Source of the DNA: Paenibacillus solani
GTDB lineage: Bacteria; Bacillota; Bacilli; Paenibacillales; Paenibacillaceae
Direction of reading: 5' to 3'
NCBI RefSeq assembly: GCF_001277345.1
Contig: NZ_LIUT01000003.1
Location: 142,217-206,216 of the forward strand
DNA: 64,000 bases
The position numbers and the translations under genes were made by a program. Shown piece by piece: positions 62,856 through 64,000 of this stretch. Position 1 is the first letter of the stretch. Each line of letters starts with the position of its first letter. The notes below the pieces were generated by a model. It was not told the origin of the DNA. It saw only the letters and a list, made by a program, of their open reading frames with translations, and made no database searches.

Positions 62856-63047
62856 AACGATTTGTACACCTCTTTCATTGTTAACAAGTGATTTCTGACA
62901 CATCAGTACAGAACTGATAATAAGGGCCTAGTATAATAGTTCGATAAAAAACTGTCGAATCCTGCTGGTCATAAAAAATTTCTTATTTTTTTATATTATT
63001 TTCTAGGTACACCGGGTAATACTCCTCAACTCAAGATGCTGGAAGTC

Positions 63048-63512
63048 TTATTCCATACCTGGAAAATCGAGTTGTCTTAAGGCCTCATATACCATGATGG
63101 CTGCAGAATTGGACAGATTCAGGGAGCGAACCTTATCCGTCATCGGCATCCGGATGCAATCTTCGGGATGAGCAGCAAGGAGTTCTGGAGGCAACCCTTT
63201 GGTCTCTTTGCCAAATACGAGGAAGTCTCCATCCTTATACTCGATATCCATATAACGCTTCGTCGCTTTCGTTGTAGCATAGAAATAACGTCCATCCGGA
63301 TACAGCGCTTGTAATTCCTCAAAAGAATCATGATATTCGATATGTACAGCATACCAATAATCCAGCCCTGCCCGCTTCAGTGTTTTGTCATCTGTATTAA
63401 AGCCGAGTGGACGAACCAGATGCAGATGTGTTCCCGTTGCTGCGCATGTTCTGGCGATATTGCCCGTATTGGCTGGTATTTCCGGTTCGACGAGTACGAT
63501 GTGTAATGCCAT
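63048..63512 (-). CDS. trmL: tRNA (cytidine(34)-2'-O)-methyltransferase
   Basis: The 154-residue SPOUT-fold enzyme methylates the wobble C/U34 of leucine tRNAs using S-adenosylmethionine. Motifs are present: HIVLVEPEIPANTGNIART at the N-terminus, FGKETKGLPPELL near 98 and the knot motif VRSLNLSNSAAIMVYE near 125. ATG 63512 has AGGTGG about 11 bases upstream; the longer frame to 63587 is not supported. The enzyme is also called CspR or YibK. Confidence 0.92.
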   Translation of the reverse strand: MALHIVLVEPEIPANTGNIARTCAATGTHLHLVRPLGFNTDDKTLKRAGLDYWYAVHIEYHDSFEELQALYPDGRYFYATTKATKRYMDIEYKDGDFLVFGKETKGLPPELLAAHPEDCIRMPMTDKVRSLNLSNSAAIMVYEALRQLDFPGME

Positions 63513-63585
63513 GTTGATAAAGTCCACCTTTTCTGTTGTTTTATTTCTATTATAACCGATTCCAGAGCGATCTCTCCCGATATCC

Positions 63586-63619
63586 AAAAATAACCTTCAG
63601 CCCTGTCAGGCTGAAGGTT
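63586..63619 (-). terminator. Intrinsic terminator of serC
   Basis: AACCTTCAGCC (63592-63602) pairs with GGCTGAAGGTT (63609-63619); on the minus strand it is followed by ATTTTTGG. Confidence 0.8.
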
Positions 63620-63642
63620 ATGGGTGTTTATCTCATAAATGA

Positions 63643-64000
63643 TTAGCTGTGATTGCTCTTGAACTGCTGCATGAATTCTACAAGTGCCTGGGCGCTCTCG
63701 TAAGGTACTGCATTGTATACGGAAGCACGCAAACCTCCGACACTGCGATGGCCTTTCAGACCAACAAACCCTGCTTGTTCCGATTCCTTAACAAATTGCT
63801 TCTCCAGCTCTTCGTTAGCAAGACGGAAGGTGATGTTCATGTCAGAACGAGCCTCTGCATTTACGCAGCCACGGTAGAAACCGTCACTATGATCAATAGC
63901 ATCGTAGATAAGACCGGCTTTCTTCCGATTCATCGCTTGAACGCCTTGCAGCCCGCCCTTCTCCTCAATCCATTTCAGAACTTCATTAATCATATAAATA
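63643..64000 (-). CDS. serC: Phosphoserine aminotransferase, C-terminal part (cut by window edge)
   Basis: The visible 119 codons encode the small-domain end of SerC: IYMINEVLKWIEEKGG, then RSDMNITFRLANEELEKQFV and the conserved GFVGLKGHRSVGGLRASVYN, which contains the substrate-binding HRSVGG. The frame continues past 64000 without a start, so the ATG at 63991-63993 is internal. SerC converts 3-phosphohydroxypyruvate to phosphoserine in serine synthesis, and to a B6 precursor in some bacteria. Confidence 0.92.
   Translation of the reverse strand, partial: IYMINEVLKWIEEKGGLQGVQAMNRKKAGLIYDAIDHSDGFYRGCVNAEARSDMNITFRLANEELEKQFVKESEQAGFVGLKGHRSVGGLRASVYNAVPYESAQALVEFMQQFKSNHS

Noticed and set aside
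1..64000. CRISPR arrays, tRNA or rRNA genes, prophage modules, replication origins
   Set aside because: No regularly spaced repeats, cloverleaf or rRNA segments, phage structural genes or DnaA-box clusters were seen by reading; small RNA genes without strong sequence signatures could be missed.

Overview
The window looks like a chromosomal segment of an endospore-forming Bacillota, most probably Paenibacillus. The reasons are strong AGGAGG ribosome-binding sites, intrinsic terminators after almost every transcript, TTG/GTG starts, a GerA-type germination operon, SpoVR and PrkA, an S-layer-homology (SLH) surface protein, an SR1P-type peptide, and many Paenibacillus-style small regulators. No rRNA, tRNA or CRISPR array was seen. 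All species-level statements are inference.

Layout. 1-0.46 kb: the 5' part of a group IIC intron on the minus strand, sitting directly behind the terminator of meso-diaminopimelate dehydrogenase (ddh, 0.5-1.5 kb). 1.7-6.6 kb: a secreted MORN-repeat protein, an MBOAT/SGNH pair that probably O-acetylates an extracellular glycan, and an SDR oxidoreductase. 6.8-16.5 kb: a DUF3626 protein, an AraC regulator, a ~1000-residue FG-GAP/Calx-beta/FN3/SLH surface protein next to a large MalT-like LuxR regulator, and a divergent pair of GyrI-like effector-domain proteins. 16.5-21.6 kb: FabV enoyl-ACP reductase, an SDR gene divergent from its probable LysR regulator, exonuclease III, a 47-residue peptide and a VOC protein.

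21.7-25.8 kb: an ECF sigma factor, then a Fur-controlled siderophore-uptake locus (binding lipoprotein divergent from two FecCD permeases, no ATPase). 25.9-29.1 kb: an ABC exporter whose FtsX-like permease is frameshifted. 29.3-30.7 kb: a decayed IS1182-family element inserted in the loop of the terminator of a butanediol-dehydrogenase-like gene (30.7-31.8 kb), which is divergent from a LacI regulator; both promoters carry the same 12-bp operator. 33.3-34.9 kb: PadR / permease-prefix / membrane-anchored protein operon. 35.9-39.9 kb: germination operon in the order A-C-D-B. 40.1 kb: an unlisted 27-residue holin-like toxin. 40.3-41.6 kb: a DUF421 protein carrying a DUF1657-like tail, opposite a free DUF1657 protein. 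41.7-43.4 kb: KDG kinase and KDPG aldolase (lower Entner-Doudoroff arm).

43.5-50.4 kb: YitT-like protein, metallo-beta-lactamase-fold hydrolase, a membrane protein with a degenerate J domain, lipoprotein, DegV, a small polytopic protein, an SR1P-like peptide on the minus strand and a CDF transporter. 50.4-58.3 kb: S9 peptidase, SpoVR, a compact soluble globin-coupled transducer, PrkA kinase and a DUF2161 nuclease-like protein. 58.4-64 kb: PLP aminotransferase, an atypical LuxR response regulator, a coiled-coil membrane protein with a phosphodiester glycosidase, a 34-residue peptide, an AbrB-like regulator with a zinc ribbon, TrmL and the 3' end of serC.

Most of the window is ordinary core and accessory chromosome. 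The items most worth following up are the two mobile elements placed at terminators, the probable type I toxin, the SR1P-like peptide, the DUF421-DUF1657 arrangement, the shared LacI operators, the broken exporter and the receiver domain lacking its acidic pair.
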